From contig NZ_SMKZ01000033.1 in NCBI RefSeq assembly GCF_004349065.1, positions 1-64,000 of the forward strand: a stretch of DNA of 64,000 bases. The letters run 5' to 3'. Each line of letters opens with the position of its first letter. Positions within the stretch are counted from its first letter, which is position 1. The notes beneath the pieces were generated by a model. That model made no database searches. It was not told the origin of the DNA and saw only the letters and a program-made list of their open reading frames with translations. Origin of the DNA: Jiangella asiatica. GTDB taxonomy: Bacteria > Actinomycetota > Actinomycetes > Jiangellales > Jiangellaceae. Shown piece after piece: positions 25,232 to 33,053 of the stretch. The translations under genes and the position numbers were made by a program.

Positions 25232-27145
25232 GTGACGAACACCGACGGAGCGTTGGCGTCCCACCCGCGGTTGTGCTTGGGCCAAGGCCACCCGGCCGGT
25301 GGTTCACCGCTCCCGACGTGGTCGCGATCCGCGGCCGAGGTGGCTCGGCGGGCCGAGGCATACCTGGCGGACTCGTCGTACGACGAGCTGCACGCAACCC
25401 ACAACGCTCACCTGGGCCGGGCCCGGAGGATGCAGGGTCGGATGCTGACCCTCGTCGCGCAGTGGCAGCGGACTAGGGACGCGCGGTTCCGGGATGCCGC
25501 CGTGGCCTGCCTGGATGCGATCGATCAGTGGGAGTACTGGTCGTGGATCACCTGGCGCATGAACGACCCCCGCACTGACGCGATCTTCGACCTCAGCTAC
25601 GGCGAGAACAGCGCGACGCTCGCCTTCGCCTACGATCTGCTTTACCACGACCTGAGCCCCGCCGAGCGAGAGCGTGTGGCTGACATCGCGCAGCGGCGGG
25701 CGCTCGGCCCACTCATCCGGATATTCGGGCGCGAGGCGCCATGGTGGTTCGGCAAGCCGGACACCAACTGGAACCCGGTCTGCGCCGGCGGCGCCGGCCT
25801 GCTCGCACTCGCGTTCCGCGACGAGTTGCCGGAGGCGAAGCGGGTCCTCGAGCTCACCGAGGAATCGCTCGATCCCTTCTTCAGGGCGCTCGGTGAGACC
25901 AACGGCGGCTGCCCGGAGGGCCTCGGATACTGGAACTACGGGATGCGGTACGCGTTCCTGTACCTGATCAGTTCCGAGCGCGCCACCGGTGGCAAACACC
26001 GACTGCTGCGGACCGACACGGTTCGGGCGTCGCTCAGCTTTCCGCTGGACTTCTGCCCGCACGGGACAGCGTGCAGCTTCGGCGACGGGAATCACTGGGT
26101 GCCGCTTCCCGCGCACCGGGCCGCGGCGGAGCACCTCGGCGCGTGGGAGGTGGCCCGCGTCCTCGACGACCTCTCGGCGGATATCGACCTGACGGTCGAC
26201 TACCAGAACTGGGCGACGGCCGCGGAGACGGTGTTGTGGGCACCTCAACCGGTGCCGGCCGACGCGAAGCCGGATCACGGGAACCCGCCGCACGCCGAGC
26301 CCCTGGTCACGGTCTATGAGGGTTTGGGCTGGGCGCGGGTGGCCGACCGCTGGCCCAGTCCCGACTTCTACCTGTCCATCCGCGGCGGCACCACGGAGGT
26401 TCCGCACGGCCACCTGGACCTGCTGAGCTTCCACGCTGTGGTCGGGGATGAACGGCTGATCGAGAACGTGACCCCAGCCGAATACCTGGACACGACATTC
26501 GGCCCGCGGCGCTACGAACTGTTCGAGATGCTGCCACAGAGCAAGAACGTGCCACTCGTGAACGGTGTAGGCATTGCCAGGCCGGCCCGCGTCGATCCCG
26601 TTCCGGTCCACTGGGCATCAGCGGCCGGCGTGCGCCTTGACGCCACCTCCGCCTTCGGTGGTGGCCGCGACGACGAGCCCCTGCTGGCCTACGGCGGTCG
26701 CCTGTTCTTGATGCTCGGTTCGGCCGGGGCGCTGGTCGTCGACCGGCTGGAACTGGCGAACGAGGGCCGGGTGGAGTCTCGGCTGCACACCCGCGCCCGG
26801 GTGGAGCGGACCGCCACCGGGGCCCGGCTGGTCGGGGAACGCCACCGGCTCACCGTGGCGCTGGCGGCAAGTCACCCGTTCGGCCTCACCGTCGCCGCCA
26901 CCGTTCCCACGACGCCGGGCGACGACGCGACCGTCCTGCGCTGGTGCGGTCCGCAGGAGCTCGGCGTGGACTACTGGTCGGCCGCGCTGCTGGTCCCGGG
27001 GGACGCCGACACCGCCGTCGAGCTCGAACCCGGTGCGGGTGGCGCGCGGGTGAGCGTCCGGATCGGCGGGCAACGTACGCGCGTCCTGCTGGGTCCCGGC
27101 CTCGAGGTCGCCGATGTGTCACCCGTACCCGCCGAGGAGGGCTAG
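25232..27145 (+). CDS. Heparinase II/III-like polysaccharide lyase, cytoplasmic
   Basis: The 637-residue protein has an N-terminal helical toroid (TNWNPVCAGGAGLLALAF, ETNGGCPEGLGYWNYGMRYAFLYL) and a heparinase II/III beta-sandwich (FYLSIRGGTTEVPHGHLDLLSFHAVVGDERLIE). The conserved Asn, Tyr and two His in these motifs match the catalytic set of oligo-uronate lyases. No signal peptide is present. I use GTG at 25232 because GGAG lies close upstream and the earlier residues are not protein-like. It would finish imported oligosaccharides to unsaturated monosaccharides. It heads an operon with a sulfatase and the ABC importer. Confidence 0.85.
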   Translation: MTNTDGALASHPRLCLGQGHPAGGSPLPTWSRSAAEVARRAEAYLADSSYDELHATHNAHLGRARRMQGRMLTLVAQWQRTRDARFRDAAVACLDAIDQWEYWSWITWRMNDPRTDAIFDLSYGENSATLAFAYDLLYHDLSPAERERVADIAQRRALGPLIRIFGREAPWWFGKPDTNWNPVCAGGAGLLALAFRDELPEAKRVLELTEESLDPFFRALGETNGGCPEGLGYWNYGMRYAFLYLISSERATGGKHRLLRTDTVRASLSFPLDFCPHGTACSFGDGNHWVPLPAHRAAAEHLGAWEVARVLDDLSADIDLTVDYQNWATAAETVLWAPQPVPADAKPDHGNPPHAEPLVTVYEGLGWARVADRWPSPDFYLSIRGGTTEVPHGHLDLLSFHAVVGDERLIENVTPAEYLDTTFGPRRYELFEMLPQSKNVPLVNGVGIARPARVDPVPVHWASAAGVRLDATSAFGGGRDDEPLLAYGGRLFLMLGSAGALVVDRLELANEGRVESRLHTRARVERTATGARLVGERHRLTVALAASHPFGLTVAATVPTTPGDDATVLRWCGPQELGVDYWSAALLVPGDADTAVELEPGAGGARVSVRIGGQRTRVLLGPGLEVADVSPVPAEEG

Positions 27146-27147
27146 CG

Positions 27148-28605
27148 ATGCCACGTCAGAACAGGCCGAACATCCTGCTGATCACTACCGACCAGCACCG
27201 CGGCGACTGCCTCGGCATCGAGGGGCACCCGGTGGCGCAGACGCCGAACCTCGACTGGCTGGCCCGGACCGGTACGCGGTTCAGGCGCGGCTACTCGGAG
27301 TGTCCCAGCTGCATTCCGGCGCGGCGGGTGCTGATGAGCGGCCAGGCGCCGGCCGTGAACGGCATGGTGGGGATGACCGCCGTGGAATGGGACCCGCCGT
27401 ACACCCTGGCCGGCGAGCTGTCGCGGGCGGGGTACCAGACGCAGCTCATCGGCAAGTTGCATTTCATGCCGTACCGCAAGCGGTACGGTTTCGACCACAT
27501 GGAACTGGCCGATGGCAGCCGCAAGGCGAGCGGGCCGGTGCCGCAGCCGAACGACTACGTCGACTGGCTGGTGGCCAACACGGGAATGGCGACGGTCGAC
27601 CCCGCTATCGCGCATGGCGTGTCGGCGAACGGCTGGGTGGGTCGGCCCAGCCACCTCCCGGAACACCTGACTCACACGTCCTGGTGCGCGTCCAAGGCGC
27701 TGGAGTTCCTTCAGCGGCGCGATCCGGAGGCTCCGTTCTTCCTCAACCTCTCTTTCATCGACCCGCATCCGCCGCTGACCCCGCCGCCGGTCTACTACGA
27801 GCGCTACATCAATCAAGACCTGCCCGGCCCGGTCGTGGGCGACTGGGCCCCCGCGTTCGACGGGCCGGAGAAGGGCATCGACATCGACGACTGGCGGATC
27901 AGCCTGGACGAGGTGTCGATGAAACAGGCCCGAGCCGGCTACTACGGCCTGATCAACCACGTCGACGATCAGGTGGGCAGGGTCGTGGATGCGCTGCGGC
28001 GCCGAGGCCTTCTCGACGACACCGTGATCCTCTTCACCGCCGATCACGGCGAGATGCTCGGCGACCACAACATGTACCGTAAGACGTTCCCCTACGAGGG
28101 ATCGGCGCGGGTGCCGTTCTTCGTGCGTCCGGCCGCCGGCATGGACTGTCCGGCCGAGGTGGTCAGCCAGGCGCCGGTGGGACTCCAGGACGTGCTGCCG
28201 ACGCTTCTGGATGCCGCCGGCATCGAGATTCCGCATCAGGTGACCGGCCGCAGCCTCGTGCCGCTGATGCGTGGCGACCCCGACGTTCCCTGGCGTGACG
28301 TGCTGCACGGTGAGCACACCGCCCAGTACCGGGCCGCGGAAGGCATGCACTTCCTGACCGACGGCCACTCGAAGTACGTGTGGTACAGCCAGACCGGGCG
28401 GGAGCATCTGTTCAACCTGGACGAGGATCCGTACGAGCTGCACGACCTGAGCCTCGACGGCGACGGAAGCCTGATCGAGCCGTGGCGCGAGCGCCTGGCC
28501 GGCGAGCTCAAGGACCGCCCCGAAGGCTTCGTCCAAGATGGGCGCCTGGTGGTGGGGCGGCCGCACGACAAGCTGCTGCCGCACTACCGCACGGGTGCCG
28601 TGTAG
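27148..28605 (+). CDS. Formylglycine-dependent sulfatase
   Basis: The 485-residue protein shows NILLITTDQHRGDC (8-21), the modified-cysteine motif SCIPARRVLMSG (CIPAR 55-59), LIGKLHFMP and TADHGEMLGDHNMYRK. These are metal and sulfate-binding elements of the arylsulfatase family; the TDQHR form is common in heparan- and choline-sulfatase-like enzymes. No signal peptide. It follows the lyase gene by three bases, with GAGGAGG as ribosome site, so the two are made together. The modifying enzyme for the cysteine is not in the window. Confidence 0.94.
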   Translation: MPRQNRPNILLITTDQHRGDCLGIEGHPVAQTPNLDWLARTGTRFRRGYSECPSCIPARRVLMSGQAPAVNGMVGMTAVEWDPPYTLAGELSRAGYQTQLIGKLHFMPYRKRYGFDHMELADGSRKASGPVPQPNDYVDWLVANTGMATVDPAIAHGVSANGWVGRPSHLPEHLTHTSWCASKALEFLQRRDPEAPFFLNLSFIDPHPPLTPPPVYYERYINQDLPGPVVGDWAPAFDGPEKGIDIDDWRISLDEVSMKQARAGYYGLINHVDDQVGRVVDALRRRGLLDDTVILFTADHGEMLGDHNMYRKTFPYEGSARVPFFVRPAAGMDCPAEVVSQAPVGLQDVLPTLLDAAGIEIPHQVTGRSLVPLMRGDPDVPWRDVLHGEHTAQYRAAEGMHFLTDGHSKYVWYSQTGREHLFNLDEDPYELHDLSLDGDGSLIEPWRERLAGELKDRPEGFVQDGRLVVGRPHDKLLPHYRTGAV

Positions 28606-28640
28606 CTCAGCGGCAGGGCCGACGAAAGGAGTGTTCGCCG

Positions 28641-28673
28641 ATGACGTGGCGCTGGATGAGTGACCGATGCTGA
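28641..28673 (+). other. Ten-codon mini-ORF overlapping the permease start
   Basis: An ATG at 28641 with AAGGAG upstream reads MTWRWMSDRC and stops at 28671-28673, overlapping the permease ATG (28667). The permease itself lacks a clear ribosome site, so this short frame may deliver ribosomes by translational coupling. Whether the peptide matters is unknown. Confidence 0.3.
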
Positions 28674-29659
28674 GCTTCATCGCTCGCCGCTTGCTGTACA
28701 TGGTGCCGACGCTGGTGCTGATCTCGATCGTGGCCTTCGCGATCATTCAGCTGCCGCCGGGCGACTTCCTGACCACGTTCATCGCGAGGATGTCGGCCCA
28801 GGGCGAGGCGATCGACCAAGCGCAGATCGATTCGCTGCGGGAACGGTATGGGCTGGACGAACCCATCTACGTTCAGTACTTCAAATGGATCGGCGGGATC
28901 GTCACCGACCTCGACTTCGGCCAGTCCTTCGAATGGAAACGGTCGGTAGCCGACCTGGTGTGGGACCGTCTTCCGCTGACGGTTCTGCTCGCCGGAGCGA
29001 CGCTCACGCTGACCTGGATCCTGGCGTTCCCGATCGGCATCTACTCGGCCGTGAAGCAGTACTCGATCGGTGACTATCTGGCGACGACCATCGGCTACCT
29101 CGGCCTGGCCATCCCGAATTTCATGATCGCACTGATCCTGCTGTATATAGGCTTCCGGTACTTCGGGCAGAGCGTGGGCGGGCTGTTCTCACCCGAGTAC
29201 CAGGACGCGGCATGGAATCTCGGCAAGGTCCTCGACCTGCTGAGCCACATCTGGATTCCGTTGATCGTGCTCGGCACCGCCGGCACGGCCGGGCTCATCC
29301 GGATTCTGCGTGCGAACCTCTTGGACGAGCTGCGCAAACCCTATGTCGTGGCAGCACGGGCGCGCGGCGTACCGGAGCGCAGGCTGCTGGTCAGGTATCC
29401 GCTGCGAGTGGCGATGAACCCGTTCATCTCCACCATCGGCTGGGTGCTGCCGGCGTTGGTGGGCGGCGAGGTGATCGTGGCGAAGGTCCTGTCGCTTCCG
29501 ACCACGGGCCCGCTGATGCTCAGCGCGTTGACCAGTCAGGACATGTACCTTGCGGGGTCGATCATCATGATCATCAGCGTCCTGACCGTGGTGGGAACGC
29601 TGATCTCGGACATCGCACTCGCTTGGCTCGACCCGCGCGTCCGGCTGCGGCGGCACTGA
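28667..29659 (+). CDS. ABC transporter permease, DppB/OppB type
   Basis: The 330-residue protein starts MLSFIARRLLYMVPTLVLIS, typical of DppB-like permeases, and has about six membrane helices. It carries the characteristic LRERYGLDEPIYVQYFKWIGGIVTDLDFGQSF loop, and the EAA loop near the C-terminus (VVAARARGVPERRLLVRYPLRVAMNPFIS) contacts the ATPase. It is the first transporter gene after the lyase and sulfatase, followed by the second permease and two ATPases. In this context the system should import sulfated oligosaccharides rather than peptides. Confidence 0.93.
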   Translation: MLSFIARRLLYMVPTLVLISIVAFAIIQLPPGDFLTTFIARMSAQGEAIDQAQIDSLRERYGLDEPIYVQYFKWIGGIVTDLDFGQSFEWKRSVADLVWDRLPLTVLLAGATLTLTWILAFPIGIYSAVKQYSIGDYLATTIGYLGLAIPNFMIALILLYIGFRYFGQSVGGLFSPEYQDAAWNLGKVLDLLSHIWIPLIVLGTAGTAGLIRILRANLLDELRKPYVVAARARGVPERRLLVRYPLRVAMNPFISTIGWVLPALVGGEVIVAKVLSLPTTGPLMLSALTSQDMYLAGSIIMIISVLTVVGTLISDIALAWLDPRVRLRRH

Positions 29660-29676
29660 TGGGCAGGGGATGAGTG

Positions 29677-30846
29677 ATGCAGGCTAGTATCCCACCGCCG
29701 GTACGGGACGTGCCGGAGAGCGCGGCCGACACCGCAGGCCCTGGCGGCGCCGCGGCGACGACGTACACCGCGAAGCAGTCGACGCTGGTATGGCGTGCGT
29801 TCAAGAAGCACCGGCTGGCGATGGCCGGAGTGGCGGTCACGATCGCGTTCTACGTGGTAGCGCTCTTCGCGGAGTTCCTGGCGCCCTATTCGGCGAGCCG
29901 GTTCGACGCCGAGTCGACGTTCGCTCCGCCGCAGCTGCCGCAGATCGTGGACATCAGCGACGATGGCTGGGACTGGGGACTGCACGTCAACGGCTACACG
30001 TCGTCGATGGACCAGGAGACCTACGCCCAGACGTACGAGATCGACGAGTCCACCAAGATCCCGTTGAGGTTCTTCGCCAAGGGCGAGTCCTACGAGTTCT
30101 GGGGTCTGTTCGAGACCAACATCCACCTGATCGGGCCGGCTGATCCGGACCAGCCGATGTACCTGCTGGGAACCGATGGCAACGGGCGCGACCTGCTCTC
30201 CCGGATCATCCATGCCACCCGGGTGTCGATGTCGATCGGCCTGGTCGGAGTCACAATGACCTTCGTGCTCGGCGTCGTCCTGGGCGGTATCTCCGGATAC
30301 GTCGGCGGAAAGACCGACTTGGTGATCCAGCGCCTGGTCGAGTTCTTCATGTCCATTCCCACGCTGCCGCTGTGGCTTGGATTGGCCGCCGCACTTCCGG
30401 ACCAGTGGGGTCCGCTGCGGCGGTACTTCGCGATCACCGTGATCCTGGCCATCATCGGATGGACCAGCCTTGCTCGCGAGACGAGGGGCAAGTTCATGTC
30501 GTTGCGGGAGGAGGAGTTCGTCACCTCCGCCCATCTGGACGGCAACAGCCAGCCGCGGGTGATCTTCCGGCATATCCTGCCGTCGTTCACGAGCCACCTC
30601 ATCGCGTCGTTGAGCCTGTCCATTCCGGCCATGATCCTGGCCGAGACGGCGCTGTCGTTCCTCGGCATGGGGCTCCAAGCGCCGGTGGTGAGCTGGGGAG
30701 TGCTGCTGCAGGACGCACAGGACATCCGCACGGTTGCCACGGCCGCCTGGCTGCTGCTGCCCGGCCTGGCCGTGGTCGCCGCCGTGCTGGCACTCAACTT
30801 CGTCGGCGACGGACTGCGCGACGCCGCGGATCCGTACAAGCGGTAG
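29677..30846 (+). CDS. ABC transporter permease, DppC/OppC type
   Basis: The 389-residue protein has a cytoplasmic N-terminus and an OppC_N-like first helix (FKKHRLAMAGVAVTIAFYVVALFAEFLAPY). A large extracytoplasmic loop follows, then the conserved LLGTDGNGRDLLSRIIHATRVSMSIGLVGV and EAA loop (EEFVTSAHLDGNSQPRVIFRHILPS). The loop of about 90 residues between the first two helices is longer than in peptide permeases and resembles sugar-type Opp permeases. ATG at 29677 is used; a GTG at 29674 is equally possible. Confidence 0.92.
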   Translation: MQASIPPPVRDVPESAADTAGPGGAAATTYTAKQSTLVWRAFKKHRLAMAGVAVTIAFYVVALFAEFLAPYSASRFDAESTFAPPQLPQIVDISDDGWDWGLHVNGYTSSMDQETYAQTYEIDESTKIPLRFFAKGESYEFWGLFETNIHLIGPADPDQPMYLLGTDGNGRDLLSRIIHATRVSMSIGLVGVTMTFVLGVVLGGISGYVGGKTDLVIQRLVEFFMSIPTLPLWLGLAAALPDQWGPLRRYFAITVILAIIGWTSLARETRGKFMSLREEEFVTSAHLDGNSQPRVIFRHILPSFTSHLIASLSLSIPAMILAETALSFLGMGLQAPVVSWGVLLQDAQDIRTVATAAWLLLPGLAVVAAVLALNFVGDGLRDAADPYKR

Positions 30847-30855
30847 GAGCCGACC

Positions 30856-30876
30856 ATGACAGCAGAGAGAAGGTGA
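30856..30876 (+). other. Six-codon mini-ORF before the first ATPase gene
   Basis: ATG at 30856 (after TAGGAGC) reads MTAERR and stops eight bases before the ATPase start at 30884. Its codons include GAGAAGG, which also serves as ribosome site for the next gene. Like the mini-ORF at 28641 it may couple translation; chance is the alternative. Confidence 0.2.
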
Positions 30877-30883
30877 GACGACG

Positions 30884-31969
30884 ATGCCGCAGCCTGACGT
30901 ACTGCTCGAGGTCAAGGGCCTGAAAACACACTTCTTCCTCGATGAGGGTGTGGTGCGAGCCGTCGACGGGGTGAACCTGACCCTGCCGCGCGGCAAGACG
31001 GTATGCGTGGTGGGCGAGTCCGGATGCGGCAAGAGCATGACGGCGCGCTCGGTGCTGGGTCTCATCGAACCGCCGGGCAAGGTGGTGGACGGAAACATCT
31101 GGTGGAGCCCGTCGGTCGACCGGGCGCCGGCTGCTATGACGGGCAACGGTGCGCCCATCGACCTCGCTGCCCTGGACCGCCGCAGTGAGCGGCTGCGCCA
31201 GATCCGCGGCAAGGACATCGCCATGATCTTCCAGGAGCCCATGGCGTCGCTGTCCCCGATGTACACCGTGGGGGACCAGCTGACCGAGACCATCCGCCTG
31301 CACCTGCCGATGAACAAGCGCGAAGCCCGGGATCATGGTGTGTCGCTGCTCCGCCGGGTCGGCATCCCGCGCCCTGAGCAGCGCATGGACGCCTACCCCT
31401 GGCAGCTGTCGGGCGGGATGTGCCAGCGAGTCATGATCGCCATCGCGTTGTCGTGCGGGCCGAGTCTGCTCATCGCCGACGAGCCGACCACCGCTCTCGA
31501 CGTCACCACCCAGGCGCGCATCATCGACCTGCTCGCCCAGCTACAGGCTGACACGGGCATGTCGATGATGTTCATCACGCACGATCTGGGCGTGGTGGCG
31601 GAGATCGCCGACGAGGTCATCGTCATGTACCTGGGAACCGTTGTCGAGCAGGGCAGCGTGGACCAGATCTTCCACAACCCGAAGCATCCCTACACGCGCG
31701 CACTGCTCGCGTCCATCCCGACGATGGGACGTGGAGCCCGCAAGCGCCTGCCCACCATCCGCGGCCAGGTGCCGCCGCCGCTGAACCGCCCGCCCGGTTG
31801 CCCGTACCACCCGCGATGCGACCTGGCCGTCGCCGGCCTCTGCGACACGGCGGACCCGCCCACGGTCGAGTTCAGTGATGGCCACCGTACGCGCTGCGTC
31901 TTGCACGATCCGCAGACGCTGCGCGAACACGAAGAACGCATGGTGCGGACCGCGCAGGAGGACACGTGA
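30884..31969 (+). CDS. ABC transporter ATP-binding protein, DppD/OppD type
   Basis: The 361-residue ATPase has Walker A GESGCGKS (44-51), the Q-loop [11 protein letters not shown], signature LSGGMCQR, Walker [13 protein letters not shown] and switch THDLGV. It also has the C-terminal oligopeptide-type extension with the cysteine cluster ([17 protein letters not shown]) that often binds an iron-sulfur cluster in Dpp/Opp ATPases. The signature has Cys where Arg is usual (GGMCQR), a mild deviation. It overlaps the next ATPase gene by four bases (GTGA). Confidence 0.94.
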   Translation: MPQPDVLLEVKGLKTHFFLDEGVVRAVDGVNLTLPRGKTVCVVGESGCGKSMTARSVLGLIEPPGKVVDGNIWWSPSVDRAPAAMTGNGAPIDLAALDRRSERLRQIRGKDIAMIFQEPMASLSPMYTVGDQLTETIRLHLPMNKREARDHGVSLLRRVGIPRPEQRMDAYPWQLSGGMCQRVMIAIALSCGPSLLIADEPTTALDVTTQARIIDLLAQLQADTGMSMMFITHDLGVVAEIADEVIVMYLGTVVEQGSVDQIFHNPKHPYTRALLASIPTMGRGARKRLPTIRGQVPPPLNRPPGCPYHPRCDLAVAGLCDTADPPTVEFSDGHRTRCVLHDPQTLREHEERMVRTAQEDT

Positions 31970-33051
31970 CCGAGCAGACAACCGTCACCGACGATCCGGC
32001 CAGGCTCGATCAGGACACGCTGCTGCGCGTCGAGAACGTGAGCATGGACTTCCCGATCCGGAGCCGCGGCTTGTTCTCCCGCACCACGGGGCATGTCCAC
32101 GCGGTCAATGATGTCAGCCTGGAGATCCGATCGGGCGAGGTGCTGGGCCTGGTGGGTGAGTCCGGCTGCGGCAAGACCACCCTGGGCCGCTGCATCGTGG
32201 GGACGAACGCGCCCACCGGTGGGAGCATCCTCTACCGCAAGGACACCGGCGACGTGGTCGATCTCGCCGCGATGAGCAAGAAGGACCGCAGCGCCTACCA
32301 GAGCGAGATCCGGGTGGTCTTCCAGGACCCGTTCACCTCGCTCAATCCCCGCATGACCATCCTGCAGATCGTGGGCGACCCGCTGAAGAACTTCGCTTCT
32401 CTAGGGCGGTCGGAAATCGAGGACAGGGTTGCCCATATGCTGCAGCGGGTGGGCCTGTCGCCGACCCACATGCATCGTTATCCACACGCGTTCTCCGGCG
32501 GCGAGCGGCAGCGGGTCAACATCGCCCGGGCGCTGGTCGCCGAACCCCGGCTGGTCATCGCTGACGAGGCGGTGTCCGCACTTGACGTGTCGGTACGGGC
32601 CCAGATCCTCAACCTGCTGCGCGACCTGCAGGACGAGTTCAACCTGACCTACCTGTTCATCTCTCACGACCTCTCCGTCGTGGAGAACATCTGTGACCGG
32701 GTGGCCGTCATGTATCTCGGCAAGATCGTCGAGATCGCGGAGACCGACGACCTCTACTCCGCTCCGCGCCATCCCTACACTGAAGCGCTGCTGGCCGCCG
32801 TGCCCAAGGCCGACCCGCGGCTGCGCGGGACGGGACGGCGCGTCCGGTTGTCCGACGAGTTCCCGGACCCGTCGAACCCGCCGTCGGGATGCTTCTTCCA
32901 CACTCGCTGCTCCTACGCCGACGATGACCGCTGCGCCCATGAGCGCCCGCTCCTGCGAACCGTCGCCGGTGTGCAGCAGGCCGCGTGCCACTACGCCGAC
33001 GAGCTCGACCTGGCCGGCGTCGGCACCGAGGCCGGCCAGGTCGAGCCCTGA
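31966..33051 (+). CDS. ABC transporter ATP-binding protein, DppF/OppF type
   Basis: The 361-residue partner ATPase carries Walker A GESGCGKTT (64-72), VFQDPFTSLNPRMT, signature FSGGERQR and Walker B LVIADEAVSALDVS. The C-terminal cysteine region (GCFFHTRCSYADDDRC) is also present. In Walker B the usual DEP is DEA, as in many OppF proteins, with the catalytic Glu kept. It starts with GTG inside the preceding stop and is the last gene of the operon. Only two bases separate its end from the convergent lyase gene. Confidence 0.94.
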   Translation: MTEQTTVTDDPARLDQDTLLRVENVSMDFPIRSRGLFSRTTGHVHAVNDVSLEIRSGEVLGLVGESGCGKTTLGRCIVGTNAPTGGSILYRKDTGDVVDLAAMSKKDRSAYQSEIRVVFQDPFTSLNPRMTILQIVGDPLKNFASLGRSEIEDRVAHMLQRVGLSPTHMHRYPHAFSGGERQRVNIARALVAEPRLVIADEAVSALDVSVRAQILNLLRDLQDEFNLTYLFISHDLSVVENICDRVAVMYLGKIVEIAETDDLYSAPRHPYTEALLAAVPKADPRLRGTGRRVRLSDEFPDPSNPPSGCFFHTRCSYADDDRCAHERPLLRTVAGVQQAACHYADELDLAGVGTEAGQVEP

Positions 33052-33053
33052 GG

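Noticed and set aside
28601-28620. TGTAGCTCAGCGGCAGGGCC resembles a tRNA D-arm
   Set aside because: It is the end of the sulfatase coding region plus a few bases; no anticodon arm, T-arm or acceptor stem follows.
27142-28746. Open minus-strand frame of over 500 codons across the sulfatase gene
   Set aside because: Composition and lack of motifs mark it as a shadow of the sulfatase, which carries all catalytic motifs.
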